From Mesorhizobium sp. WSM3860 (GTDB taxonomy: Bacteria > Pseudomonadota > Alphaproteobacteria > Rhizobiales > Rhizobiaceae), in contig NZ_NSGF01000011.1 in the NCBI RefSeq assembly GCF_002294995.1, forward strand, positions 124,001 through 188,000: DNA of 64,000 nucleotides, in the 5' to 3' direction. The stretch's first letter is position 1; every line of letters starts with the position of its first letter. Below, piece by piece: positions 1-9,372 of the stretch. Under the pieces are notes generated by a model. It did not search any database, was not told the DNA's origin, and saw only the letters and a list, made by a program, of their open reading frames with translations. The position numbers and the translations under genes were made by a program.

Positions 1-2
1 AG

Positions 3-110
3 CGCGGCGAGCTCGACCGGGTCACGGCCTTGTCCGAACGGTCGGCAAACCCCAACGGCGACAATGTCGTCTCAATCTTCGAACGCAAACAGGCAGTCGG
101 ATTCCGATGA
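3..110 (+). CDS. C-terminal end of an unidentified gene (partial)
   Basis: An open frame enters from the left edge and stops at TGA 108-110, overlapping the ATG of the next gene as ATGA. The visible 35 residues end in ERKQAVGFR and contain no recognisable motif. The overlap suggests translational coupling with otsB, so the missing gene may belong to trehalose or related sugar metabolism. This is inferred only from position; I cannot name the product. Confidence 0.5.
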   Translation, partial: RGELDRVTALSERSANPNGDNVVSIFERKQAVGFR

Positions 111-889
111 ACATTCAGGCAGATTTGACACCACGGCTCCCCGAAGGCCGGTGGGCGCTCTTCCTCGATATCGACGGTACCTTGCTCGAGCACGCAGCCC
201 ATCCGGATAGCGTGTCGGTCAGCGAGGAGTTGCGTTCGCTGCTGGAAAAGGTCGAGCGCCGGCTGGATGGAGCGCTTGCCTTCATCACCGGCCGGTCGAT
301 CGTGGCCGTCGACCGGCTGTTCGAGCCTTTGAAGCTGCGGATCGCCGGCCTGTACGGCCTGGAGCACAGGCTCGTGCCGGACGGGCAAATCGAGGCCGCC
401 GACGAGCCAGCGGATATGGCCGCACTTGCCGACGAGATCGAGCTGGAGCTGGCAAGCAAGGCCGTCTATGTCGAGCGCAAGGGGCCGGTGCTCGCCATCC
501 ACACGCGGGCAGCGCCGCAATTGCTGGCCCGCGCGACGGAACTGGTCGAGACAGCACTTGCCCGGCTGCCGAAAGGCTACCGCGTGATTGCCGGCAATGC
601 CGGTGTCGAACTGATGCCCCTCGAAGCCGCCAAGGGCGCGGCGATCCGGCGCTTCATGCAGCTTGAACCTTTCACCGGACGGCGTCCGGTATTCCTCGGC
701 GACGACACGTCCGACGAAAACGGTTTTGAGACCGTCAATGCCGCGGGCGGGATCTCGATCCGCGTGAGACCGCAGGGCGAGACGGCGGCGCGTTTCGCCA
801 TCGCCGATGTCGCCAGCGCGATCGCCTGGCTCGCGGCGAATTTCAATGACGGCTTCGAACCGGCGGACCGCAGCGATCTGGTTGCCTGA
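107..889 (+). CDS. otsB: Trehalose-6-phosphate phosphatase
   Basis: A 260-residue HAD-superfamily phosphatase that removes phosphate from trehalose-6-phosphate to give trehalose, a compatible solute made in the cytoplasm. HAD motif I, FLDIDGTLL, lies at about residues 19-27, with D21 as expected nucleophile and D23 as acid/base. TGRS at about residue 61 is motif II-like, and GDDTSDE at about 198-204 is the Mg-binding motif. Length and motif spacing fit OtsB. The start overlaps the stop of the preceding gene (ATGA). The trehalose-6-phosphate synthase gene is not in the window. A strong hairpin follows the stop. A different sugar-phosphate phosphatase of the same subfamily is the only serious alternative. 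Confidence 0.88.
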   Translation: MNIQADLTPRLPEGRWALFLDIDGTLLEHAAHPDSVSVSEELRSLLEKVERRLDGALAFITGRSIVAVDRLFEPLKLRIAGLYGLEHRLVPDGQIEAADEPADMAALADEIELELASKAVYVERKGPVLAIHTRAAPQLLARATELVETALARLPKGYRVIAGNAGVELMPLEAAKGAAIRRFMQLEPFTGRRPVFLGDDTSDENGFETVNAAGGISIRVRPQGETAARFAIADVASAIAWLAANFNDGFEPADRSDLVA

Positions 890-936
890 TAATCTCGGGA
901 AAAGCCCGTCGCGGTCCTTCGTGTGGACTCGCGAAA

Positions 937-961
937 AACGGCCCCGCAACGGGGCCGTTTG
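937..961. terminator. Bidirectional hairpin terminator
   Basis: An 11-bp perfect stem (937-947 with 951-961) closes a CAA loop. It has an A-run on the left and a T-run on the right, so it can end transcription from both otsB and the convergent gene at 982-1287. Confidence 0.8.
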
Positions 962-981
962 TCGGTTGCTGCACCGATTGG

Positions 982-1287
982 TTACTTGCTGCCGCCGTTC
1001 TCCTTGACGCTGCTGCAGAACTCCGGATGGCTGTTGGCTGCATTGGCGTTCTTGGCCTCGTCTTCACAGGCCGTCATCATCGCCGTCTGGTCATCCGGCG
1101 ACAGCGCCTTCCACGCCTTCACGAAGTCGTCCTTGCCGACCATCGTCTTCATGCTGGAGTCGGTGTAGAAGGGCTGCATCTTGGCCGGGTCATCCAGCGC
1201 CGACGTACCGGTTTCGCCAGCGGCGAGAGCCGAGCCGGCGACCATCGAAAGCGTCATTGCGCCGAGGCAGATCATCTTGATGTTCAT
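982..1287 (-). CDS. Small secreted protein of unknown function
   Basis: A 101-residue protein with a clear Sec signal peptide: Lys near the N-terminus, a hydrophobic stretch to about residue 20, and a probable AxA-type cleavage at SALA-AGE. The mature part is about 80 residues, acidic, and has two cysteines (in TACEDE and PEFCSS) that could form a periplasmic disulfide. An AGGAGG box sits just upstream of the ATG. It stands alone, convergent to otsB with a shared terminator. I do not recognise the family. It has the look of the short exported proteins common in rhizobia. Confidence 0.7.
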   Translation of the reverse strand: MNIKMICLGAMTLSMVAGSALAAGETGTSALDDPAKMQPFYTDSSMKTMVGKDDFVKAWKALSPDDQTAMMTACEDEAKNANAANSHPEFCSSVKENGGSK

Positions 1288-1493
1288 GACATAGACCTCC
1301 TGTTTCTCCGGATCGTTCGAGAAACGATCGTGTCATCAACGGAAGGTCCGGATCAAAGTTCCTCTATTCCCGTGAAATGCAGAAGAAAATTCTGAATAAA
1401 ATGGGACCGAGAGCGACCAAATTCTCCCGTGGTCCGCCGTTAAGTTTGGCTGCATCAGGCGGCAATCACGTTCCAGGCGACAACAGGGCGCGC

Positions 1494-2525
1494 TCAGTTC
1501 CTGTCGACCGGCTTGGAGCGCATCCGTGAAACGGTCTCGCGCTCGGCGCGCTTGGAGCGCATCGGCGGCAGGCCGCGGTCGACGAGGTCCATGTCCTCCA
1601 GCACCATGTCGCCCATGCGCTTGAAGGCGACGTCGAGCGCGCCGGCGCGGTGGGCCGAGCGGAGGAAGCCGGAAAGCGTGCGTGCCGGATGGTCCTTCGC
1701 CAGCGGCTCTTCGGGAAACACGTCGCTGGCCGCAAGGATATGGCCGCTCTCGACCGCTTGCATCAGCGCCGGGAAATCGACGACGCCGGCGCGGCTGAGC
1801 AGGATGAAGGCGGCGCCCTTGCGCATCTTGGCGAAAGCGTCGGCACCGAGAAAACCCTGGTTCTCGCTGGTCACAGAGGCAACGACGAAAACGAAATCGC
1901 TTTCCGACAGCACCTTGTCGAGCGATGCCGGCTCGACGCCATGCTCCACCAGAACGGAAGGCGGCAGCCAGGGATCGAAGACCCTGGTGCGGGTGCGGAA
2001 GCCGGTCAGCAGGCGATTGAGAGCGCGACCGAGATCGCCGAAGCCGATGATGCCGACATTCGAACCTGAGAGCAGTCGCGCCGTCCGATTGCCGTCGCCG
2101 CCCCATAGTTCCTTGCCTTGCCGGAAGGCGAGATCGGCATCGACGATGCCGCGCGCCAGGTTTAGCGCCATGGCAAGACCGAGCTCCGCCACCGGCTCCG
2201 CAAACACGAGGCCGGTGGTGACGACGTGGATGCCACGAGCAAACAGCGTCTCATAGGGCATGTTGTTGATGAGATTGGTCTCGACGTTGAAGATGCAGCG
2301 CAGCGCTTTCAACTTGTCCAGAGTCTCCGGGGTGATCGGCGGCTGGCCGACGATGTAGCGGGCTTCGGCCAGCACATCTGTCGGCAACTCCGAGACGCCT
2401 TCCGGCGTTGTCTCGACGATGCGATATCTTTTGCGAAAAAGCGCCAGTTGCGACGGCGTGAAGATCAGGTCGAGCGTGCGCGGTTCGGGTGCGCTGATCA
2501 CCAGCGGCGAGGCTTTGTTGGACAT
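1494..2525 (-). CDS. D-isomer-specific 2-hydroxyacid dehydrogenase
   Basis: A 343-residue NAD(P)-dependent dehydrogenase that interconverts a 2-hydroxyacid and a 2-ketoacid. The N-terminal part is the catalytic domain. The Rossmann motif GIIGFGDLGRALN lies near residue 165. The conserved catalytic Arg (in LLSRAG), Glu (in FPEEPL) and His (in RSAHRAG) are all visible. An ATG 33 bp upstream is possible, but the one at 2525 follows a GGGAGGA box at proper spacing and was chosen. It diverges from the LacI regulator, with operator-like palindromes in between, so co-regulation with the sugar-uptake cluster is likely. The exact substrate cannot be read from the sequence. Confidence 0.8.
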   Translation of the reverse strand: MSNKASPLVISAPEPRTLDLIFTPSQLALFRKRYRIVETTPEGVSELPTDVLAEARYIVGQPPITPETLDKLKALRCIFNVETNLINNMPYETLFARGIHVVTTGLVFAEPVAELGLAMALNLARGIVDADLAFRQGKELWGGDGNRTARLLSGSNVGIIGFGDLGRALNRLLTGFRTRTRVFDPWLPPSVLVEHGVEPASLDKVLSESDFVFVVASVTSENQGFLGADAFAKMRKGAAFILLSRAGVVDFPALMQAVESGHILAASDVFPEEPLAKDHPARTLSGFLRSAHRAGALDVAFKRMGDMVLEDMDLVDRGLPPMRSKRAERETVSRMRSKPVDRN

Positions 2526-2584
2526 GACATTCCTCCCGGCGCGATTGGATCGCACCAATTGTATCTGCGTTTTTACTCCGGATG

Positions 2585-2622
2585 AAACGATTTACAACAG
2601 CGAAAAATCGATTTATCGATTA
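2585..2622. promoter_or_regulatory. LacI-type operator cluster in the divergent promoter region
   Basis: Three overlapping or tandem CG-centred motifs lie between the dehydrogenase and lacI genes: AAACGATTTA (2585-2594), AAAATCGATTTA (2604-2615), and the perfect inverted repeat AATCGAT-TT-ATCGATT (2606-2621). LacI-family operators are CG-centred palindromes of this kind. The core AAATCGATTTA recurs at the start of the binding-protein gene (3832-3843), which points to autoregulation plus control of the transporter. Confidence 0.6.
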
Positions 2623-2663
2623 TGTTAGCGAGGCGGCGGCCGCTCGCCTTCGGGAGAAGATTT

Positions 2664-3737
2664 ATGGCGCAACAGGAAGCCCAGCAGCGGCGCGCGTCGA
2701 TCCACGATGTGGCAAGCCAGGCGGGCGTGTCCGCGGCCACCGTTTCCAAGGTTCTTGCCGGCGTCACCACGGTAAAACCGGAAAACGCGCAGCGCGTCCT
2801 CGATGCTGTCGAGCTTCTGGGCTACCGCGTCGATCCGCTCGCCTCGGACATGCGCAGGGCCAAGCGTCGCATCATCGGCGCGATCATGCCGGAGTTCGAA
2901 AGCGAGTTCTTCGGCCAGATGGTCAGCGAACTCGAAGGTCTTGCCGAGCAGCGCGGCTATACGCTGGTCGCCGCCTCCAGCCGTGAATCGGAAGCGCGCG
3001 AGAAGGAGATTCTTGCCCGCATGCATGACTGGCGCGTTGCAGGCGTCGTGCTGGCGCCGGTGCGCAACGAGCACGGGCCGGCGGCCGGTTTCATGAAGGC
3101 GAACGGCATGACAGGTGTGCTGATCGACCGCGTGCTTGCCGACGATGCCTTCGACACGGTTTCGGCCGACAGCGCGGCGGCAAGCGCCGAAGTGGCGCGC
3201 GCGCTGGTCAGCCAGGGCCATCGCCACGTGCTTGTCGTCGGTCTCGGCCAGCAGGCGGCGACGGTGCGCGCCCGCCTCGACGGGTTTCGCAAGACGGCAC
3301 TTGAGCTCGCGCCCGACATCCGTATCGACGTCGTACTCTGCGAAAGCGATGTCGGGCCCTTGCGGACGCTGCTTCGCGATTATTTCAGCAAGCGGGAAGA
3401 CGGCGGCGACAGGCCGACGGCGGTTTATTCGCTCTTCCTCAAGGGCACGCTGGTGGCGCTGTCAGAATTTCGGCGGCGCGGCTGGCATTGCCCGAACGAC
3501 ATCTCGCTGGTCGGCTTCGACGACGCCGAATGGATGCAGGTGACGTGGCCGGCGATCGCCGCTGTGGTGCAGCCGGTACGCGAGATCGCAGCCAACGCAA
3601 TCGAGGTTTTGTTTCGCAGGATCGAAGGCGAGCGCGGCCCGCCGAGGGCGCGGCTCGAACCTTGCAAGGTGTTCATGCGGGAATCCGTTGGCTCGCCAGG
3701 CAGCGTCCCGCATTCCGGGGGAGGAGACCGACAATAA
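2664..3737 (+). CDS. LacI-family transcriptional regulator
   Basis: A 357-residue sugar-responsive repressor. The N-terminal helix-turn-helix reads IHDVASQAGVSAATVSKVLAG, as in LacI/PurR, and is followed by a periplasmic-binding-protein-like effector domain (GAIMPEFESEFFGQMV to the C-terminus). An in-frame codon exists at 2622, but the ATG at 2664 is preceded by GGGAGAAG and places the helix-turn-helix at the usual distance. It lies directly upstream of an AlsB-like uptake operon, so its effector is probably the imported sugar or its phosphate. The tail after about residue 345 is Gly/Ser-rich and probably unstructured. Confidence 0.88.
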   Translation: MAQQEAQQRRASIHDVASQAGVSAATVSKVLAGVTTVKPENAQRVLDAVELLGYRVDPLASDMRRAKRRIIGAIMPEFESEFFGQMVSELEGLAEQRGYTLVAASSRESEAREKEILARMHDWRVAGVVLAPVRNEHGPAAGFMKANGMTGVLIDRVLADDAFDTVSADSAAASAEVARALVSQGHRHVLVVGLGQQAATVRARLDGFRKTALELAPDIRIDVVLCESDVGPLRTLLRDYFSKREDGGDRPTAVYSLFLKGTLVALSEFRRRGWHCPNDISLVGFDDAEWMQVTWPAIAAVVQPVREIAANAIEVLFRRIEGERGPPRARLEPCKVFMRESVGSPGSVPHSGGGDRQ

Positions 3738-3809
3738 CCCCATTGTCGACAACGGAAGAAGAGCGCCGGCCCTGGCCGAGGCATCCGGCGCAAACAAACG
3801 GAGGATCGA

Positions 3810-4799
3810 ATGACATCGCTTTGTACAAAGATAAATCGATTTACTCTCGCGCTGGGCGTGGCTCTGGCATTTTCAGCCGTCGGCGTCGCCAAGGCCGAGG
3901 ACGGCGAATATGGCGTGCTGATGAAGACCTTGGCCAATCCGTTCTGGGGCGCGATGGCGCAGGGCGTCGCCGACGGCGCCAAGGAAGCCGGCGTGAAATA
4001 CTTCCAGCAGGCGGCCGAAAGCGACCAGGCGGCCGAGCCGCAGCTCAACCTCTGCAACACGATGCTCGAGCGCAAGCCGGTGGCAATGATCACCGCGGCC
4101 ATCAACTCGACCAACCTCTTGCCCTGCCTGAAGTCGGCGCAAGATGCCGGCATCAAGATCGTCGATCTCGACAACAATCTCGATCAGGCGGTTCTCGACA
4201 AGGAAGGCGTCAAGGTAACCTTCCATATCGGCTCCGACAATGTCGCCGCGGGTGCGCAAGGGGCCGAATATCTCGTCTCCAAGCTTGGCAAGGACGCCAA
4301 GGGCCCGGTGCTGGTGATCGAGGGTCTCTCCGGCAACATCACCGGCGAGAAGCGCGCCAAGGGATTCGTCGACAAGCTGAAGGAACTGGCGCCGGGGCTT
4401 GAGGTCGTCGCCTCCCTGCCGGGCGACTGGGATCGCGGCAAGGCGGCCTCGATCGCCACCGACACGCTGACGGCGCATCCCGATCTGGTTGCTATCTTCT
4501 GCGCCAATGACGGCATGGCCTTGGGCGCCGTGGAATCGGTCTTCGCCGCCGGCAAGGGCGAGCAGGTGACGATCATCGGGGTCGACGGCAATGTCGATGC
4601 GGTGAAGTCGATCAAGGAAGGCCGTCTCAACGCTTCCGTCGCGCAGCTTCCCTATCTCGTCGGCAAGCAGGCGGTCGAGAACGTCAAGAAGGCGCTGGCC
4701 GGCGAGAAGGTCGAGGAAAGCATCGCGGTGCCCACCCTGGTGCTGACCAAGGACGTGCTCGACGCCGGCAAGGAGCCGATGCTGCAATATGTGAAGTAG
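3810..4799 (+). CDS. Periplasmic sugar-binding protein, D-allose/ribose type
   Basis: A 329-residue solute-binding protein (Peripla_BP_4) of a CUT2 ABC importer. The signal peptide runs to about residue 29 (VGVAKA-ED). The mature start, YGVLMKTLANPFW, closely recalls E. coli AlsB (VVLKTLSNPFW), as do the IEGLSGNITGEKR, PGDWDRGKA and FCANDGMALGA segments. That makes an aldohexose or ketohexose such as allose or allulose more likely than ribose, by inference. GGAGG sits 5 nt before the ATG. A TAAATCGATTTA palindrome lies inside codons 8-12. The permease and ATPase genes follow after an inverted-repeat gap. Confidence 0.85.
   Translation: MTSLCTKINRFTLALGVALAFSAVGVAKAEDGEYGVLMKTLANPFWGAMAQGVADGAKEAGVKYFQQAAESDQAAEPQLNLCNTMLERKPVAMITAAINSTNLLPCLKSAQDAGIKIVDLDNNLDQAVLDKEGVKVTFHIGSDNVAAGAQGAEYLVSKLGKDAKGPVLVIEGLSGNITGEKRAKGFVDKLKELAPGLEVVASLPGDWDRGKAASIATDTLTAHPDLVAIFCANDGMALGAVESVFAAGKGEQVTIIGVDGNVDAVKSIKEGRLNASVAQLPYLVGKQAVENVKKALAGEKVEESIAVPTLVLTKDVLDAGKEPMLQYVK
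3832..3843. promoter_or_regulatory. Operator-like palindrome inside the signal-peptide codons
   Basis: TAAATCGATTTA is a perfect 12-bp palindrome about 22 bp downstream of the binding-protein ATG. It shares its core with the motifs in front of the adjacent lacI gene. If bound, it would act as a roadblock or downstream operator. Confidence 0.5.
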
Positions 4800-4832
4800 G
4801 AAGGAAGGGAAGGGAACAGGGGAGTAGGTCAG

Positions 4833-4921
4833 TAGGGGAGTAGGAGGAGGAAGGTTTGCAGTCCCCAGACCCGGCTCTCTCCCGCTCACTTCTCTATTCC
4901 GCTATTCCCCTACTCCCCTAC
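4833..4921. repeat. Purine/pyrimidine-rich inverted repeat between binding-protein and permease genes
   Basis: GTAGGGGAGTAGG (4833-4845) is the exact reverse complement of CCTACTCCCCTAC (4909-4921). Both lie in runs of related GGGAGTAGG / CTATTCCCC units. The 138-bp gap codes for nothing. In mRNA it would fold into a long stem that could protect the upstream binding-protein transcript or reduce read-through into the permease. Confidence 0.6.
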
Positions 4922-4937
4922 CCAGAAGGGTGAAAAC

Positions 4938-5926
4938 ATGGCTTCCGAAACGGCGCAGCCCGGGTTTTGGGCTCGGGTCCAGCGCGCATCCGTCGAGCGG
5001 CTCCACATCAGGCTGGAGTCGCTGCTGGTGCTTGTGCTGCTGAGCGCGGCGATGGCGCTTTTGTCGCCTTTCTTCCTGTCGCTCAGCAATTTCCTCAACA
5101 TCCTGCTCGCGACATCGACGATCGGCGTGCTGGCGATCGCCGCGACCTTCGTCATCGGTTCCGGCGGGCTCGATCTGTCGCTGGGATCGGTCATGGGCCT
5201 TGCCGGCGTGGCGGGAGCCTTCGTCGCCGTCAATCTCGGCTGGCCGTCGGTGTTCGCGGTGATCGCCTGCATTCTGGCCGGAAGTATCGCCGGCTACATC
5301 AACGGCCAACTGGTCACCCGCGCCTTCGTGCCGGCCTTCATCGTGACGCTCGGCATGCTGGGCCTGGCGCGCGGACTGGCGCTCGTCATCTCGCAGGGCA
5401 GGGCGATCTACGGCCTGCCGCCGGAGATCGTCTATATCGGGCAAGGGAGGCCGCTCGGCATTCCGATGCCGGTCATCATCTTCGTCCTCACGGCGATCGT
5501 CGCGCATACGGTGCTTGCCTATACGCGCTTCGGCCGCCACACGCTGGCGCTCGGCGACAGCGAGGGTGCGGCGCGCGCTGCCGGCATCCGCGTCGAGCAG
5601 CATCGCCGCATCATCTACACGCTCTCCGGCGCGCTTGCCGGGCTTGCCGGTCTCTTGTTCACCGCCCGCGTCAATGCCGGCGACCCCACCGCCGGCATCA
5701 ACTACGAGCTCACCGCGATCACCGCGGCGATCATCGGCGGCACCAACCTGTTCGGCGGCCGCGCCTCGATCCTCGGTACCATGATCGGCGCGCTGATCAT
5801 GGGCGTGCTGCAGAACGGGCTGACGCTGCTTGCCGTGCAATCCTACTACCAGCAGATGGCGATCGGCGCGGTGCTGATCCTCGCGGTCTTCATCGACCAG
5901 TATCAGGTGCGGAAGAAGTCGCGCGT

Positions 5927-5930
<4 letters not shown>
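4938..5930 (+). CDS. Sugar ABC transporter permease (RbsC/FrcC-like)
   Basis: A 330-residue inner-membrane permease with about eight to ten hydrophobic segments. It carries the family signature GSGGLDLSLGSVMGLAG in the first third and GGRASILGTMIGALIMG near the C-terminus. It forms the translocation channel for the sugar delivered by the AlsB-like protein. GAAGGG precedes the ATG. The stop overlaps the ATPase start as ATGA, which is evidence of one translational unit. As the only permease gene in the operon, it presumably works as a homodimer. Confidence 0.88.
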
Positions 5931-6703
<773 letters not shown>

Positions 6704-6705
6704 TT

Positions 6706-7560
6706 ATGAATGTTTTCGGACTGCATACTTTCGCCATCGCCCCGGTCTGGGATCTGGCCCGCATCGAGCCGCAGATCGACCGGCTGAAGGAGCTCGGCAT
6801 CGGCCTGATGGAGATTCCTCTGCTTAGGCCGGAGGAGATCGACACCAAGCGCACGCGCGGTTTTGCGAACCATTATGGCGTGCAGCTCATTCCGTCGCTC
6901 GGCTTGCCGCGCGCGCTCGACGTGGTGGAGCGGCCGGAAGAGGCGCTCGACTTCCTGCAGCCGGCCTTCAACGTCTGCAACGAGGTGGGCGCCGAGGCGC
7001 TCGGCGGCGTCACCTATGGCACGATCGGCAAGACCACGGGCCGGGCGCCGACGCAGCGGGAGATCGACGGCATGTGCCGCTTCCTCGAACGGGCGGCAAA
7101 GTCGGCGAAGGCACGCAGCCTGAGGCTCGGCATCGAACCCTGCAACCGCTACGAGACGCATCTGATCAACCGCGGCATCGACGCGGCGCGCATCATCGAG
7201 CGCATCGGCGCCGACAACATCTTCATCCATCTCGACACCTACCACATGCACATCGAGGAAGAGAGCTTCGCGGCCGGCTTCGAGGCGGCGGCGCCCTTCC
7301 TCGGCTATGTGCATGTGTCGGAGGCCAATCGCGGCGTGCCGGGGCGCGGCATGCTGAACTGGGCAGCCTGCATGAAGGCGATCGCCGACATCGGCTATGA
7401 GGGCCCGATCACGCTCGAAAGCATGAACCATGTCGACGTCGACATCGCCGGCGGGCTCGCGGTATGGCGCCCGGTGGCGGAAGACCCGCGCGACGTCATC
7501 GAGGTGGGGCTGCCCTTCCTGCGCGACGAAGCGAAGAAGGCGGGGCTGACACTCGGGTAA
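6706..7560 (+). CDS. Sugar epimerase, D-tagatose/D-psicose 3-epimerase-like TIM barrel
   Basis: A 284-residue AP-endonuclease-2-type TIM barrel. The four metal ligands of the ketose 3-epimerase family are visible in order: Glu in GIEPCNRYET, Asp in HLDTYHMHIEE, His in VHVSEANRGVPGRG, and Glu in ITLESM. The ANRGVPGRG segment closely matches the SNRRVPGKG loop of psicose 3-epimerase. It probably epimerises the imported ketose, for example allulose to fructose. This fits the AlsB-like binding protein in the same operon. Substrate identity is inferred. Confidence 0.75.
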   Translation: MNVFGLHTFAIAPVWDLARIEPQIDRLKELGIGLMEIPLLRPEEIDTKRTRGFANHYGVQLIPSLGLPRALDVVERPEEALDFLQPAFNVCNEVGAEALGGVTYGTIGKTTGRAPTQREIDGMCRFLERAAKSAKARSLRLGIEPCNRYETHLINRGIDAARIIERIGADNIFIHLDTYHMHIEEESFAAGFEAAAPFLGYVHVSEANRGVPGRGMLNWAACMKAIADIGYEGPITLESMNHVDVDIAGGLAVWRPVAEDPRDVIEVGLPFLRDEAKKAGLTLG

Positions 7561-7567
7561 CGAAAAG

Positions 7568-9226
7568 CTACTTGCCCCCGCGCGTCAGCCAGCGGCGACG
7601 CGCCTCCTGCTGTTCGGCGAGCTCGGCCTCGTCCCAGTAGCCGATGAGCACGCCGGAGCTGCTGATCGGGTCGAAATGCCCGACCTTATCATCGATCTCC
7701 GTCAGCCACTCGTCGGGGACGGTGATGCGGTTGTTGGGCAGCGCCAGCCAGCGCATCAGCATTTTGCGCAGCCGCTCGATGTCGCCGGCGGCCGACGGCT
7801 CACGGCCGAGGTCGCGCAATTCGCCCGGGTCGTTCTGGAGATCGAAGAACATCGGCTCGACACCTTCGCCATGGACGAGTTTGAAGCGGCCGTCGGTGAT
7901 CATGTAGAGCTTGCAGCCCGACACCGGCATGGCGAGCTTCAGCCGCGCCGCATCGCCGCTGTAGTCATATTCGCTGACGGCATAGTTGCGCAGGCTCTTC
8001 CGCTCACCGGAAGTGAGCGACAGCAGCGAGCGGCCTTCGAGGACATGCGGCTTGGGCCGGCCGCCGAAAAAGTCGAGGAAGGTGGGCGCGAGATCGATCA
8101 TCTCGACCAGCGCGTCCGACGTGGTTCCTCTTGTGACGTCGGCTTCCGGGCGCGGATCGTAGACGATCATCGGCACCTTCACCGCGACGTCGTGGAACAG
8201 GTATTTCTCGCCGAGCCAATGGTCGCCGAGATAGTCGCCATGGTCCGAGGTGAAGACGATAAGCGTGTTGTCGAACAGGCCGCGCTTCTCCATAAAGTCG
8301 AACAAATGACCGAGCTGGTCGTCGATCTGCTTGATCAGGCCCATGTAGCAGGGAACGACCGTCTCGCGGACCTGATCGCGCGAGAAGTTCTTCGAATACC
8401 GCTCCTGCTGGAAGGCCTCGAAGATCGGGTTTGGCGAGACGCGCTCGGCTTCGCTGCGAACGGGCGGCTGGATCTCCGCCTTGCCGTACATGGCGTGGTA
8501 AGGCGACGGCACGATATAGGGCCAGTGCGGCTTGATATAGGAGAGATGCGCGCACCAGGCTTCGCCGTTGGCCTCGGCGTCCTCGATGAAGCGCATGGCG
8601 CGGCGCGTCATGTAAGGCGTCTCGGAATGCTCCTCGGGAATGCGCGCCGCCTTGTCGGCATGGACGAGGAGCCAGCCGCTGAAATTCTCGCCATTCTCGC
8701 CTCCGCCGGAATTCGCCCAATACTCCCAAGGATTTTCGGCGTCGAAGCCGTGCTGGCGCAGATAGGTGTCGTAGGCCGGATCGGGGTCGTAGCTGGTCGA
8801 GGGATGCAGGCCGTCATCGCGTTCGAACGGCTCGAAGCCGCATTCGGCGACGCGCACGCCGATAAGAGAGTCCCTGGCAATGCCGAGGCGCTCCATGCCT
8901 TCCTCGTCGGCCTTCATATGCGTCTTGCCGATGAGCGCGCAACGCACGCCGACCTCGCGCAGATGGTCGCCGAGCGTCGGCTCGCCGACCCTGAGCGGCA
9001 CGCCGTTATGCGTCGAGCCGTGCGAGCGGACGTAGCGGCCGGTATAGGCGCTCATGCGCGAGGGGCCGCAGACCGTCGATTGCACATAGGCATTGGTGAA
9101 ACGCACGCCGCGGCTGGCGAGCCGGTCGATGTTCGGCGTCTTCAGGCTCTTGTGCCCGGCGCAGCTCAGATAGTCGAACCGCAGCTGGTCGCACATGATG
9201 AAAAGGACGTTGCGTTTCGAGGTCAT
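7568..9226 (-). CDS. Sulfatase / phosphonate monoester hydrolase family enzyme
   Basis: A 552-residue alkaline-phosphatase-superfamily hydrolase. The N-terminal metal site (FIMCDQLRFD), the formylglycine signature VCGPSRMSAYTGR (CxPxR) and the C-terminal metal motif FTSDHGDYLGDH are present. Overall layout resembles the Rhizobium phosphonate monoester hydrolase as well as arylsulfatases, so the ester cleaved (sulfate or phosphonate) is unresolved. No export signal is evident, so it is probably cytoplasmic. An in-frame TTG 45 bp upstream exists, but the ATG at 9226 begins the conserved fold. It needs a formylglycine-generating enzyme, which is not in the window. It converges on the epimerase with a 7-bp gap. 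Confidence 0.85.
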   Translation of the reverse strand: MTSKRNVLFIMCDQLRFDYLSCAGHKSLKTPNIDRLASRGVRFTNAYVQSTVCGPSRMSAYTGRYVRSHGSTHNGVPLRVGEPTLGDHLREVGVRCALIGKTHMKADEEGMERLGIARDSLIGVRVAECGFEPFERDDGLHPSTSYDPDPAYDTYLRQHGFDAENPWEYWANSGGGENGENFSGWLLVHADKAARIPEEHSETPYMTRRAMRFIEDAEANGEAWCAHLSYIKPHWPYIVPSPYHAMYGKAEIQPPVRSEAERVSPNPIFEAFQQERYSKNFSRDQVRETVVPCYMGLIKQIDDQLGHLFDFMEKRGLFDNTLIVFTSDHGDYLGDHWLGEKYLFHDVAVKVPMIVYDPRPEADVTRGTTSDALVEMIDLAPTFLDFFGGRPKPHVLEGRSLLSLTSGERKSLRNYAVSEYDYSGDAARLKLAMPVSGCKLYMITDGRFKLVHGEGVEPMFFDLQNDPGELRDLGREPSAAGDIERLRKMLMRWLALPNNRITVPDEWLTEIDDKVGHFDPISSSGVLIGYWDEAELAEQQEARRRWLTRGGK

Positions 9227-9324
9227 TGCTGCCCGTCGGAATGGTTCTCGAACGCGGTAATGCCAGAACAATCAGCGCATGCCAACCAGGGCAAGCAGCC
9301 GGTACAGCTCACCAGGGAACTTTA

Positions 9325-9337
9325 CAAAATCATTTTG
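9325..9337. promoter_or_regulatory. Operator-like palindrome between sulfatase and isomerase genes
   Basis: CAAAAT-C-ATTTTG is a perfect 13-bp palindrome in the divergent promoter region, 36 bp before the isomerase ATG. It is the plausible site for the RpiR regulator encoded two frames downstream, but no binding data can be read here. Confidence 0.45.
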
Positions 9338-9372
9338 CTGTGTGAAGTCTCAGGCAACCAAAGGAATCCCAA

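Noticed and set aside
9227..9271. N-terminal extension of the sulfatase from a TTG codon
   Set aside because: The extra residues have no family counterpart, and the ATG at 9226 begins directly at the conserved fold.
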